Position numbers and translations under genes: made by a program
Notes under the pieces: generated by a model
Databases searched by the model: none
What the model was told of the DNA's origin: nothing
What the model saw: only the letters and a program-made list of their open reading frames with translations
Shown: positions 16,422-23,790 of the stretch, piece by piece
How the letters are laid out: each line of letters begins with the position of its first letter
How positions within the stretch are numbered: the first letter of the stretch is position 1
Assembly: GCA_900545665.1 (NCBI GenBank)
Contig: UQZU01000022.1
Location: 1-35,528 of the forward strand
DNA from: an uncultured Collinsella sp.
GTDB lineage: Bacteria > Actinomycetota > Coriobacteriia > Coriobacteriales > Coriobacteriaceae
Length of the DNA stretch: 35,528 nt
Direction: 5' to 3'

Positions 16422-16787
16422 CTATTCGCAGATATGGCTCATGCCTTGGTTGAGCATGGTGTAGACGTGGTCGTCGGCGAGCGAGTAGAGGATATTGCGC
16501 CCGTCGCGCCGGAATTTAACCAGGTGCGACTGCTTGAGTGTGCGCAGCTGGTGCGACACCGCGGACTGCGAGGTTTCGGTCGCTTCGGCGATGTCTGCCA
16601 CGCAGAGCTCGCGGCCCATGAGGGCGTAAAGGATCTTGATACGCGTGGTGTCGCTGAAGACCTTGAACAGGTCGGCGAGGTCGTAGAGAAGCTCCTCGTC
16701 GGGAAGGTCCTCGGGCGAGCAGGTGGTGGGGATCACTGGCTCGGTGGCCTCGGTGTCGGGTTTCGTTTCATCAACGCGGATGCTCAT
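16422..16787 (-). CDS. ArsR/SmtB family metal-sensing repressor (CzrA-like)
   Basis: The protein represses efflux genes until zinc or a similar metal binds. The 121-residue chain has a winged helix (ADIAEATETSQSAVSHQLRTLKQ, about residues 64-86). The last helix carries D105, H107, H118 and E121, the spacing of the alpha-5 zinc site of CzrA and SmtB (last ligand there histidine, here glutamate). Cysteines at 23 and 62 recall parts of the alpha-3 site of SmtB/CadC, but the CxC pair of CadC is missing. It heads the arsR-HMA-ATPase cluster. Its promoter is a consensus type with the operator in the spacer (16834-16861), so it should repress itself. Confidence 0.9.
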   Translation of the reverse strand: MSIRVDETKPDTEATEPVIPTTCSPEDLPDEELLYDLADLFKVFSDTTRIKILYALMGRELCVADIAEATETSQSAVSHQLRTLKQSHLVKFRRDGRNILYSLADDHVYTMLNQGMSHICE

Positions 16788-16800
16788 TGCAATATCCTTT

Positions 16801-16861
16801 CATATGAACATACGCTCAAATAACTTACTTCCGATTATATGAGCGTATGTTCATATGTCAA
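16801..16861 (-). promoter_or_regulatory. arsR promoter with two ArsR-type operators
   Basis: On the minus strand TTGACA (16861-16856) and TATAAT (16839-16834) are separated by 16 bases, a perfect consensus pair. The spacer is itself the operator core TGAACATACGCTCA. The same 18 bases occur again, as an exact inverted copy, at 16801-16818, between promoter and start codon. Repressor on either site would block initiation or elongation. Confidence 0.8.
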
Positions 16862-17206
16862 TAACGTTTAAGTAATTCATCGCACAAAATGATGGGGAAT
16901 AGTGGACGAGATTCCGGATTGAGCGGTTTTGATAGTCGATGCCGAGGTGGGTGCCCCCGCGCCGTGCAAAAATTGGAGTATTCTGCAACTATAGGGGGTC
17001 TGTTTATCTATTTCGGGCCAAATAAAGCCGCTCAAGAGTTATCCAAGGGCGGTAAACAGATAAGATCTTCCTCAAGTGTTGCCTAACGTTCCCGTTCGAT
17101 AGCGTCTTTGTTTCTCATTTGGATTAACTTGTGGGTGCTGGAGGGCCGACCCTGCTGAATACTCGCAATTTTGCACATCGCTAGGGTACCCACCTTGTTA
17201 GCCGGT
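16862..17206. other. AT-richer gap of about 345 bp without a recognised gene
   Basis: A 65-codon plus-strand frame (16889-17086) exists but has no ribosome site and no recognisable motif. Short inverted words (TCTGTTT near 17000, AAACAGA near 17055) could form a weak long-range stem. I see no tRNA, riboswitch or terminator that I can defend. Composition is like that of the nuclease gene beside it, so the gap is probably part of the same acquired segment. Confidence 0.35.
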
Positions 17207-18397
17207 CTAGCTTCCGGCCCCGAAGATCCTGCCCTCGGGCGCGAGGCTGCTTGTTTGGGCAAATGATGGGCTGTCGGATTCGACTGTCTGCATGTCATCG
17301 ATTGCTGTAACTTCATTAATTGTCGGGTCATCCAGCGCGATGCCTTCGAGTGTTGCTTTTTCGAGGTCGATTCGTTGGCGCTCTTCGGAATCCTGGCGAA
17401 GCTGCTTCTGAATTCGCCTTTTCTCTTCTATAAACCTTCTGAGCACAAACTGTCTCAGGTCCTCTTGCATGATTTGAAAGTCTTTTGGTAGACGTGAGGG
17501 GCGTACGCCCTCTTTCCGCTGGATTGCTTCCATGACCCTAACGAAAGAGCTGGCATGCATAAAGGAATAACGGCTGACGGTGATGATTCCGTATCCCATG
17601 GACGCAAGCGCATTCTTGCGTTCCTCATCGATGGCGCGGTCTTCTTCCGCGTCATGATAAAAACCGTTGTATTCAATGTCTGTGCGAGATTTCTTTAGAT
17701 ACGCATCCATAAAGAACTTTTTGCGTCTCGTGAGATTCTTTGCGGCGGCGGTGACCTGCACCTCATAATCGGTCTCAATTCCCTTAATACCAAGCCCTCC
17801 TTCGCTTTTGGGCAGCGTTAGCATCATGACAAATGCCGTTTCCATGGGAGACCGGCATCCGTCGCGTACACATTGGATCGCCTTTCGGGCAAGGGCCAAA
17901 CCGTCGCATCTGGTAATGGAATTAAAGAACTGCTTTAACCTCTCGGTCGAGGTGAGCGCGAAACGCTCGTTATAAGAGGTGGAAGAGCCTGTTCCAAGGG
18001 AGTAAGCGCTGCACAATTCAAAGTAGTACTCCACCAGTTCGCGAAAAGGGAGATAGGTGGCGGCTTGAAGTGCGCAAAGCTCAACGCCAACAATGAAGAT
18101 GCCATCTTCAAGCTCTATAAAGCGTGAGTTCGAGAATCGTTTTGACGAAACGTGGCATTGACAGTTCATTGCATAGCGCGCATTCCTGCGATCAAACACC
18201 ATCACCTCGAGGGAATCATTTGCGCCGAGGGAAACATCATGTTTGGTGAGCCATTCTGCGGCTGCGTCAAGGAGCGTTCCGGTGGGACATGATCCGTAAA
18301 TCGCGGCAGGGTTACAGGACTCGATGCCTTTCGCAGACACCGAATGCACGGCCTGGTAGACCGCTTTTGCAGTGGTATGTGACAATACGATACTCAT
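17207..18397 (-). CDS. Putative PD-(D/E)XK (VSR/DUF559-like) nuclease domain protein
   Basis: A 396-residue protein of unknown role. Its centre has the layout of VSR/DUF559 endonucleases: RSPMETAF (E186), D231 in FMDAYL, then DIEYNGFYH (E242, N244, H248), D257-x-x-R260, and a GYGIITVSR strand (268-276). That is the E...D...ExN pattern of PD-(D/E)XK folds. The first 170 residues are cysteine-bearing and not recognised (CNPAAIYGSCPTG at 28-40). The last 100 are charged helices, probably a coiled coil. The start at 18397 has no clear ribosome site; a -10-like TATATA lies about ten bases before it, so the message may be leaderless. GC content is visibly lower than in neighbours, which suggests transfer. 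I recall similar proteins in other Coriobacteriia, often annotated hypothetical; that is memory, not a search. Confidence 0.6.
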   Translation of the reverse strand: MSIVLSHTTAKAVYQAVHSVSAKGIESCNPAAIYGSCPTGTLLDAAAEWLTKHDVSLGANDSLEVMVFDRRNARYAMNCQCHVSSKRFSNSRFIELEDGIFIVGVELCALQAATYLPFRELVEYYFELCSAYSLGTGSSTSYNERFALTSTERLKQFFNSITRCDGLALARKAIQCVRDGCRSPMETAFVMMLTLPKSEGGLGIKGIETDYEVQVTAAAKNLTRRKKFFMDAYLKKSRTDIEYNGFYHDAEEDRAIDEERKNALASMGYGIITVSRYSFMHASSFVRVMEAIQRKEGVRPSRLPKDFQIMQEDLRQFVLRRFIEEKRRIQKQLRQDSEERQRIDLEKATLEGIALDDPTINEVTAIDDMQTVESDSPSFAQTSSLAPEGRIFGAGS

Positions 18398-18748
18398 GGT
18401 ATATATCGTGTCAGCTAATGCCGTGTTGATGGCGCTGAGTGAAAAAGTCGTTTTAGAGGTCTAACCAAATGCTGTCCAAAAGCTTGACGCAATTATGAGT
18501 TGGTATGCCCTAAATAAAAGTTTTCGCAGCTTAGCTATAGCATATAACTACTCAATTGCTGCACATTTGATTGTGATGCATCACCATTCGACAACGAATT
18601 ACGTGTCGGGAATTGGCCAAAATCGTTCAAAATAAGGGTTCAGAATTTGTGATGGCAGATCTATCTGTGGAATGTAGGGCGGCCCCGCTGCGGGGTTTTC
18701 CGCTGCGAGGCCGCTCGTGATCTACGCCGGAGTTTGTCGTAGACGTTT
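18398..18748. other. AT-rich gap of about 350 bp between nuclease and exonuclease genes
   Basis: It contains the upstream region of the nuclease gene, a perfect 12-bp palindrome GTGATGCATCAC (18573-18584), and near the exonuclease stop a GC-rich fold, GCGGCC...GGCCGC with an inner CCCCGC-TG-CGGGG followed by TTTT on the plus strand (about 18680-18715). A 46-codon plus-strand frame (18495-18635) has no ribosome site and is not called. Confidence 0.4.
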
Positions 18749-19717
18749 CTACTTGGCAAACAGGTTCTTGAGGTTGAACTCGGCTTGGACGGTGCGGAGC
18801 ATGAGGTCGGTGTCGTCGAGGCCCAGATGCTGCTCGTTGGCGTCGGCGGCGAGGGTTCCACGGCGGCGCGCCCAGTTCTCGAGCGCGGCGGGCGCGGATT
18901 CGCGGGGGAGCGAGCGGACGTCGGCATCCAGGCTGCGGCAGATCTGGCGCGAGTCGATGACGATGATCTTGCCGGCGCGGCGTGCCTCGGCGTAACCGTC
19001 CAGGTGGATCTTGAACCAACTGTCCTCAAAGGCGGCGTTGTGCGCCATGTACGGGTACTTCTTCATAAGCTTGAGCAGCTGCTTCTGCAGTTCCTTGTTC
19101 TCGCGGAACGGCTTTTTGCCGTCGATGTCGTCCCAGGTGATGTGGTGGATATTCGACAACGGCACATCCTCGCCGCGGTAGATATCGGGCAGGCCGCAGT
19201 AGTGTGCCTCGGCGTCGTGCGGGACGGCGTCGCTGGTGAGCTCCATGATTTCCCAACCCACATTGATGATATAACCGCGCTCGGGTGCACGGCCGGTGGT
19301 CTCGATGTCGATACCGAGCACGGTGCCCTGGATGGGCTTGCGGGCGTAGGCCACGCCGAGCGCGTCGCGGTCGCCGCGGATCTCGCGCATGACCGACGCG
19401 GCGGTGCGCTTTTGCATCTTACCGATGGCGGTGCAGGTGTCGGCATCGGACAGGCCGCGCGAAAGCGTCGCGGGCGTCACGTTGCGCAGGCGCGCCTCGC
19501 CAATCTGGTCGCACAGGTCGCGGTTGCGGTCAGCCAGGTCGCGCACGGTGGCAAAGTCGAAGCTGGGGTCGCCCTCGGCGGTAAAGTACTCGGTTTCGAG
19601 CACCTTAAGGGCCTCCTCGCCCTTCTGGCGCTCGGACTCCATGGCGCCGTGATCGCCATAGATAAACATGGGGATAAACGGCTGACGCTCGTATTCGAGT
19701 GCTTGTGAAACGTTCAT
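18749..19717 (-). CDS. DEDDh 3'-5' exonuclease family protein
   Basis: The C-terminal 190 residues are a DnaQ-like exonuclease domain: GIDIETTG (D137, E139), HNAAFED (third acidic residue) and HLGLDD (HxxxxD, the DEDDh signature). It should remove nucleotides from 3' ends of DNA or RNA. The N-terminal 125 residues are not part of the exonuclease fold and are unrecognised, rich in charged helices (for example MESERQKGEEALKVLETEYF). At 322 residues it is longer than an isolated epsilon-type domain and lacks the polymerase or helicase parts seen in PolC or DinG fusions. GGAGCAG precedes the ATG. Composition is high-GC like the core genome, so it does not belong to the AT-rich island beside it. 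Confidence 0.85.
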   Translation of the reverse strand: MNVSQALEYERQPFIPMFIYGDHGAMESERQKGEEALKVLETEYFTAEGDPSFDFATVRDLADRNRDLCDQIGEARLRNVTPATLSRGLSDADTCTAIGKMQKRTAASVMREIRGDRDALGVAYARKPIQGTVLGIDIETTGRAPERGYIINVGWEIMELTSDAVPHDAEAHYCGLPDIYRGEDVPLSNIHHITWDDIDGKKPFRENKELQKQLLKLMKKYPYMAHNAAFEDSWFKIHLDGYAEARRAGKIIVIDSRQICRSLDADVRSLPRESAPAALENWARRRGTLAADANEQHLGLDDTDLMLRTVQAEFNLKNLFAK

Positions 19718-19787
19718 ATAACTGCTCCTTGGACGGGCCGCACCGCGCGGCTCGGGTTCATTGAGATGTGGCGAGATGATAGTTTAC

Positions 19788-19860
19788 CATGGGCAACTAT
19801 TGGCATCGCGCCTAGGACAACTACAATACCCTAGTTGACCGCTAGGACTTTTACAATGCT
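19788..19860 (+). promoter_or_regulatory. Promoter region of the His-rich permease with tandem repeats
   Basis: TTGGCA (19800-19805) and TACAAT (19822-19827) are 16 bases apart. TAGGAC-N3-TACAAT occurs twice with a 30-bp period (from 19813 and from 19843). CAACTA (19818-19823) and TAGTTG (19832-19837) form a dyad. The word CATGGGCAACTATTG (19788-19802) differs by one base from 13338-13352 in the DtxR-type gene's promoter, so a shared metal regulator is plausible. Confidence 0.5.
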
Positions 19861-19889
19861 GCCGAAAGACATGAAAGGTTCCATCCGTC

Positions 19890-20990
19890 ATGGATTTGCT
19901 GATTGATATTCTGCTCGACGCCGGCAAGGACACGCTCTCGCTGGTGCCGTTTTTGTTGGTGACGTATCTTGCTCTCGAGACACTTGAGCACGTTGCGGGC
20001 GACCGCGTCAACGGCGCTATCAAGCGCGCCGGCGCTGCGGGTCCTGTGGCTGGCTCGCTGCTGGGCATTGTGCCGCAGTGCGGATTTTCGGCCATGGCAG
20101 CAACGCTGTACGCCGGCCGTGTCGTGACGCTGGGCACGCTGGTCGCCGTGTTCCTCTCGACCTCCGATGAGATGCTGCCGCTGTTGCTCGCCGAGCAGGT
20201 GCCCGTGCAGACCATGGCGATGCTTTTGGCTTCGAAGGCACTGATCGCGCTGGTCACGGGCTTTATCGTGGACGCGGCTATCCGCGGCCTTCGTCGTAAT
20301 GCCCGCGCGCATGCGGCGATTCGCCGTACCGTGCTGGGGACCGCTGCCAATCCGGCTCATGTGAACTGCGCGCACGACGACCATACCGGGGGCGACATCA
20401 TTGATGAAGTGGCCGAGGCGGGCGTGAGCGCCGATCACATCCACGAGTTGTGCGAGCGCGACCATTGCGGTTGCGATGATGATGAAGATGAACACGAGCG
20501 CGACCACGGACACAGCCATGACCACGGTCACGCAGGCGAGCATGAGCACCACCACGGCCATGGGCACGACCACGGTCACTCCCACGAAGGTGCGCCCGTC
20601 CTGTCGATTATCCGCAGCGCGATCTCGCACACCGTGCAGGTTTCGGTTTTTATTTTCCTGGTGACGCTGATTCTAGTTGCCGTGCTCGAGACCTTCGGAG
20701 AGTCCGCGATCGAGCAGTTCCTGCGTGGCAACGAGACGCTCGCCGTCTTGGGCTCGGCACTCGTCGGCCTGATCCCCAACTGCTCGGCCAGCGTGGTCAT
20801 TACGCAGCTGTACCTGGAGGGCGCGCTACAGCTGGCGCCGATGCTCGCCGGCACGCTCATTTCCGCCGGCGTGGGCTATCTTGTCCTGTTCCGCACCAAC
20901 CGCAGCGCTCGTGAAAACGCCGTGTTCCTGGTCATGATGTACGTCATCGGCGCCGGCTGGGGCCTTATCCTATCCGCCTTCGGCCTCTAA
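19890..20990 (+). CDS. Putative heavy-metal/manganese efflux permease (ArsP_2-type) with His-rich loop
   Basis: A 366-residue membrane protein of the putative 10-TM heavy-metal exporter family, often annotated as arsenic efflux or manganese transporter. It is an internal duplication: LLGIVPQCGFSAMAATLYAG (near residue 56) and LVGLIPNCSASVVITQLYLEG (near 290) are equivalent segments in the two halves. The halves are joined by a loop (about residues 170-232) with a dense run of His, Asp and Glu and a CxC-like DHCGCDDD, which should bind Zn, Mn or Ni in the cytoplasm. GAAAGG precedes the ATG by about 12 bases. It is monocistronic, closed by a strong two-way terminator at 20999-21074. The exported metal is not known. 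Confidence 0.8.
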   Translation: MDLLIDILLDAGKDTLSLVPFLLVTYLALETLEHVAGDRVNGAIKRAGAAGPVAGSLLGIVPQCGFSAMAATLYAGRVVTLGTLVAVFLSTSDEMLPLLLAEQVPVQTMAMLLASKALIALVTGFIVDAAIRGLRRNARAHAAIRRTVLGTAANPAHVNCAHDDHTGGDIIDEVAEAGVSADHIHELCERDHCGCDDDEDEHERDHGHSHDHGHAGEHEHHHGHGHDHGHSHEGAPVLSIIRSAISHTVQVSVFIFLVTLILVAVLETFGESAIEQFLRGNETLAVLGSALVGLIPNCSASVVITQLYLEGALQLAPMLAGTLISAGVGYLVLFRTNRSARENAVFLVMMYVIGAGWGLILSAFGL

Positions 20991-20998
20991 GTAGGCCT

Positions 20999-21074
20999 AA
21001 AAAATGGGCTTCAAATAGCCATGCTCGGCGCCTGCGCAATGCGGCGACGCATGGCATTTTGAAGCCCGTTTTTT
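20999..21074. terminator. Strong bidirectional terminator
   Basis: GGGCTTCAAA (21006-21015) plus GCCATGC (21018-21024) pair with GCATGGC (21049-21055) plus TTTGAAGCCC (21058-21067). A run of six A precedes and six T follow (21069-21074), so it works on both strands. Confidence 0.92.
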
Positions 21075-21113
21075 GTTGAGCCATGGATTCCGAGCGCTCA
21101 CACCGCTCAAAAC

Positions 21114-21153
21114 AAAAAGGTAGATTTCCGGGCATGTCCCGAAAATCTACCTT
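21114..21153 (-). terminator. Intrinsic terminator of the hdeD-yaiI unit
   Basis: AAGGTAGATTT (21117-21127) pairs with its exact partner (21143-21153), extended by CGG/CCG. Reading the minus strand the stem is followed by TTTTTG (A-run 21114-21118 on plus). It begins three bases after the yaiI stop codon. Confidence 0.9.
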
Positions 21154-21155
21154 GG

Positions 21156-21638
21156 TTAGCGCAGCAGCTCGGTGAGGTTGCGCTTAAAGCGGGCCCGGTC
21201 TTCGCTGGTAAATGCCGCCGGACCGCGAGTGCGACCGCCGGCGCGGCGCACCTTCTTTTCCTCGTGGCGAATAAACAGTTGCATGTCGATGGTCGCCTTA
21301 TCGTAGACGCGCCCGCGCACGCCGATGGCGGCGGCATCGCGCCCGAGCACCATGCTCGCCAAGCCAATGTCCTGCGTCACGACTACGTCGCCCGCCTGCA
21401 GGCGTTCGACAATGGCAAAGTCGGCGCTGTCGGCGCCCACGCTCACATCGAGCGTCGTGACCCAAAATCCGCGTCGCGCATGCTCGACGTCGCGCGGATC
21501 GTCGCGGCGAATGTGGCGTTCCAGGTTCTGTGTGCTGTTGCCGGCGATAACGACGGCGACGCCCGCCCGCCGCGCGCAGTCAATCGACTCGCGCGTGACC
21601 GGGCAGGCGTCTGCATCAATAAAGAGCGTTCGCGGCAT
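21156..21638 (-). CDS. YaiI/YqxD family protein (DUF188)
   Basis: A 160-residue protein starting MPRTLFIDADACPV, the signature of the YaiI/YqxD family. It belongs to the PIN-like fold group, and the acidic residues D8, D10 and D69-area plus TQDIGLAS fit a metal-dependent nuclease-like site, but no activity is established for the family. The ATG follows the hdeD stop directly (TAGATG), and no separate ribosome site is visible, so translation is coupled to hdeD. The C-terminal 25 residues are strongly basic (RRAGGRTRGPAAFTSEDRAR), as is usual in the family. Confidence 0.9.
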   Translation of the reverse strand: MPRTLFIDADACPVTRESIDCARRAGVAVVIAGNSTQNLERHIRRDDPRDVEHARRGFWVTTLDVSVGADSADFAIVERLQAGDVVVTQDIGLASMVLGRDAAAIGVRGRVYDKATIDMQLFIRHEEKKVRRAGGRTRGPAAFTSEDRARFKRNLTELLR

Positions 21639-22241
21639 CTAGTGCACCAGTTTGCCAAATTGAATAGCGCGAACAATCAGCGTTACGCCAAACACCAGCA
21701 GTGCGGCGCCGCTAAAGATGACGAGCATCTTGGCCGACCACAGCGGATAGATAAACACGAACATGCCGGCGATGATGGAGAGCGCGCCGCTCAGGATGGC
21801 GAGGGCACGGTTGGACGAAAGCTCGGACTCCAGAATGGACATGACACCTTCGACGATCCAGCCAAAGCCGGCCACGATAACCACCATCGTGGTGAGCGTC
21901 GCGGTCGAGAAGGCCTGGTTGCGCAGGATTATGACGCCGCCCAAGATAATGAGTAGGTTGGAGATGATGCTCGTCACGCGCCAGCCGGTGGGCAGCAGTG
22001 GCTCGAAAACAGCGGTAAACAGCCTGATCGCGGCCGTGATCACAAAGTAGAAGCCCAAGACGGTCGTTAGGAAGACGAGGGACTTGGCGGGCGCAAACAG
22101 CAGTGCGATGCCGGCGACGAGCGCCAAGACGCCCGTGATGGCGTAAATCCAGCGCACGGCCTTGACGGCCTTGCCTGCCATGCTTTTCTCGTCAAATCCA
22201 AACTGGCTCGATTTTTGGTCATCGTTCTTGAAGATGCCCAT
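21639..22241 (-). CDS. HdeD family (DUF308) membrane protein
   Basis: A 200-residue integral membrane protein with six predicted helices after a 25-residue polar N-terminus. Three repeats of a two-helix unit (for example YAITGVLALVAGIALLFAP, LLIILGGVIILRNQ and ALSIIAGMFVFIYP) show the DUF308 pattern. E. coli HdeD takes part in acid resistance at high cell density; whether that holds here is unknown. AAAGGAG precedes the ATG. It is the first gene of a two-gene unit with yaiI and diverges from the nitroreductase gene. Confidence 0.88.
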   Translation of the reverse strand: MGIFKNDDQKSSQFGFDEKSMAGKAVKAVRWIYAITGVLALVAGIALLFAPAKSLVFLTTVLGFYFVITAAIRLFTAVFEPLLPTGWRVTSIISNLLIILGGVIILRNQAFSTATLTTMVVIVAGFGWIVEGVMSILESELSSNRALAILSGALSIIAGMFVFIYPLWSAKMLVIFSGAALLVFGVTLIVRAIQFGKLVH

Positions 22242-22400
22242 AATGTCTCCTTTCCGTGCGGCGTAAGCCTTGATTGTTACAACCAGTATCGCCTAAAGGC
22301 GCTGGCGTATGGGTCGGGGAGGGCGAAACGTAACCCAAAGGTCCCGAATTGTTTCCGTTGTTCCCCACGTCGCGATTTTCTATTCAACAGGTGTAGAACA

Positions 22401-22448
22401 TTGCAGCCCTGTTCGTTATTGCCTACGTTTTAGGTTAGATTTTCCTAA
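22401..22448 (+). promoter_or_regulatory. Nitroreductase promoter with a DtxR-type box
   Basis: TTGCAG (22401-22406) and TACGTT (22424-22429) lie 17 bases apart. Directly after comes a 19-nt site (22430-22448), TTAGG-N9-CCTAA, that matches the known DtxR/IdeR consensus TWAGGTTAGSCTAACCTWA at 15 of 19 positions. A repressor there would cover the transcription start. Confidence 0.6.
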
Positions 22449-22476
22449 GGACAATTGGCTTGTATTGGGGGTCCCT

Positions 22477-23148
22477 ATGAACGAAGCAGTTCCCGCAGCG
22501 CCGGTAAGCGCTGAGTCGATGGCAAAGCAGGGTTGCGAAAAGCTCGGCTTGGACGCGTTTGATGCGTTGGTTCGCTGCGCCCGCACGTGCCGTCGCTTTG
22601 ACGAGTCCATGCGCGTGCCGCGCGAGTTTTTGCTCGAGCTGGCGGAACTTGCGCACCTGGCTCCCTGTGGTGCCAATGCTCAGCGTCTGCGTTTTCATGT
22701 GGTAAGCGGTGCAGAGGACTGCGCGCGTGTATTTGACGAGCTTGCATGGGCCGGTGCGCTCAAGGATTGGCCGGGTCCCGATGAGGGCGAGCGCCCGACC
22801 GGCTACATCGCGATTCTTGCTGAGCGCGCCGTTCCGGGCAAGCCCGCCGCTCCCATTACCGAGGTCGACACGGGCATTGCCGCGCAGACGATGATGCTCG
22901 CCGCCCGCAGCGCCACGCCCGAGGTGGCTGCCTGCATGTTCAAGGCCTTTACGCCCCACGCGATCGATGCCATGGGGCTCGATAGCGACAAGTATGAGCT
23001 CAAGCTGATCATGGCGTTTGGCGTTCCGGCCGAGACGCAGGTGATTGATGCGATCGATTCCAACCCCGACGGCTCAATTAATTACTGGCGCGACGAGGCG
23101 CAGGTGCACCACGTACCCAAGCGCCCGCTTGCCGACGTACTGGTGTAG
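22477..23148 (+). CDS. Nitroreductase family protein
   Basis: A flavin-dependent oxidoreductase of the nitroreductase fold. The 223-residue protein has CARTCRRFDESMRVPREFL then AHLAPCGANAQRLRFHVVSG (residues 30-70), the family pattern of R-x-x-R-x-F and APS-g-N-x-Q that binds FMN, and GIAAQTMMLAA in the middle. The ATG at 22477 has only a GGGGG-like ribosome site. It is preferred over the upstream in-frame start at 22309 because the promoter and DtxR-type box lie between them. Substrate is unknown; iron control by the box would fit ferric or flavin reduction, but that is inference. Confidence 0.82.
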   Translation: MNEAVPAAPVSAESMAKQGCEKLGLDAFDALVRCARTCRRFDESMRVPREFLLELAELAHLAPCGANAQRLRFHVVSGAEDCARVFDELAWAGALKDWPGPDEGERPTGYIAILAERAVPGKPAAPITEVDTGIAAQTMMLAARSATPEVAACMFKAFTPHAIDAMGLDSDKYELKLIMAFGVPAETQVIDAIDSNPDGSINYWRDEAQVHHVPKRPLADVLV

Positions 23149-23178
23149 CTGAGCGTCACCGCGGTGTGATCCGGCGGT

Positions 23179-23219
23179 AAACCACCACAAAGGTACCTGT
23201 CCCCTTTGCGGTGGTGCGA
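23179..23219. repeat. Repeat family B copy 2
   Basis: Reverse complement matches 10474-10512 with few differences. CCACCACAAAGG and CCTTTGCGGTGGTG ends fold back, with CTGTCCCC between. It runs up to the ribosome site of the following gene (GGGGAGG from 23219). Confidence 0.7.
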
Positions 23220-23230
23220 GGGGAGGACGT

Positions 23231-23773
23231 GTGGCAGATTTGTATTTGGTGCGGCATGGGCAGACTGAGCTCAATGTGCAGAACATTTTGCAGGGTGGGC
23301 ACGATTCGCCGCTTACGGCGCGCGGGCGCGAGCAGGCGCTGGCGACGCGCGCGGCGTTTGAGGCGCGTGGCGTGACCTTTGACCGTGTGTATTCCTCGCC
23401 GTTGGGCCGGGCGCGGCATACGGCTGAGCTAATTGCTGGTGAGGGCCGCTCGATAGAGCTGGTCGATGACCTGCGCGAGTGGCATTTGGGCTCGCTGGAG
23501 GGTACATCAAATCGCGAGATGCCGCCGCAGCCCTGGGGCGATTATCCGGTGGCCTTTGGTGGCGAGTCTGAAGGCGAGCTCCAGTCGCGCATGGTCGCGG
23601 CGCTGTCCCACATCATGGCCAGGCCGCAGCACGACTGTGTGCTGGCAGTCTCCCACGGCTCTTCCTGCCAGGAGTTTCTTGAGTATGTGACTGGCGGGGG
23701 AGAGCTACCCGACAACGGTGCCGTGCTTCATTTTGGCTATTGCGACGGTGCGTTTTCGCTCCTTGATTGGTAA
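23231..23773 (+). CDS. Histidine phosphatase family protein (first of pair)
   Basis: A cytosolic phosphatase of the phosphoglycerate mutase-like superfamily. The 180-residue protein starts LYLVRHGQTELN, where the histidine of RHG is phosphorylated; the other catalytic residues are in SSPLGRARHTAE (arginine), the glutamate of DLREWHLGSLEG and VSHGSS (second histidine). It starts with GTG after GGGGAGGA. A second member of the family begins 17 bases after it, so the two form an operon. Family members act on sugar phosphates, phosphoserine or nucleotides, and the substrate cannot be decided from sequence. The gene points towards the serine-pathway genes on the other strand. Confidence 0.88.
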   Translation: MADLYLVRHGQTELNVQNILQGGHDSPLTARGREQALATRAAFEARGVTFDRVYSSPLGRARHTAELIAGEGRSIELVDDLREWHLGSLEGTSNREMPPQPWGDYPVAFGGESEGELQSRMVAALSHIMARPQHDCVLAVSHGSSCQEFLEYVTGGGELPDNGAVLHFGYCDGAFSLLDW

Positions 23774-23790
23774 CGAACGAAAGGACCCCT

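Noticed and set aside
16889..17086. 65-codon plus-strand frame in the AT-rich gap
   Set aside because: No ribosome site and no recognised motif; the C-terminal half reads plausibly, but support is too thin.
18495..18635. 46-codon plus-strand frame before the exonuclease stop
   Set aside because: No ribosome site; the His run arises from the GTGATGCATCAC palindrome region.
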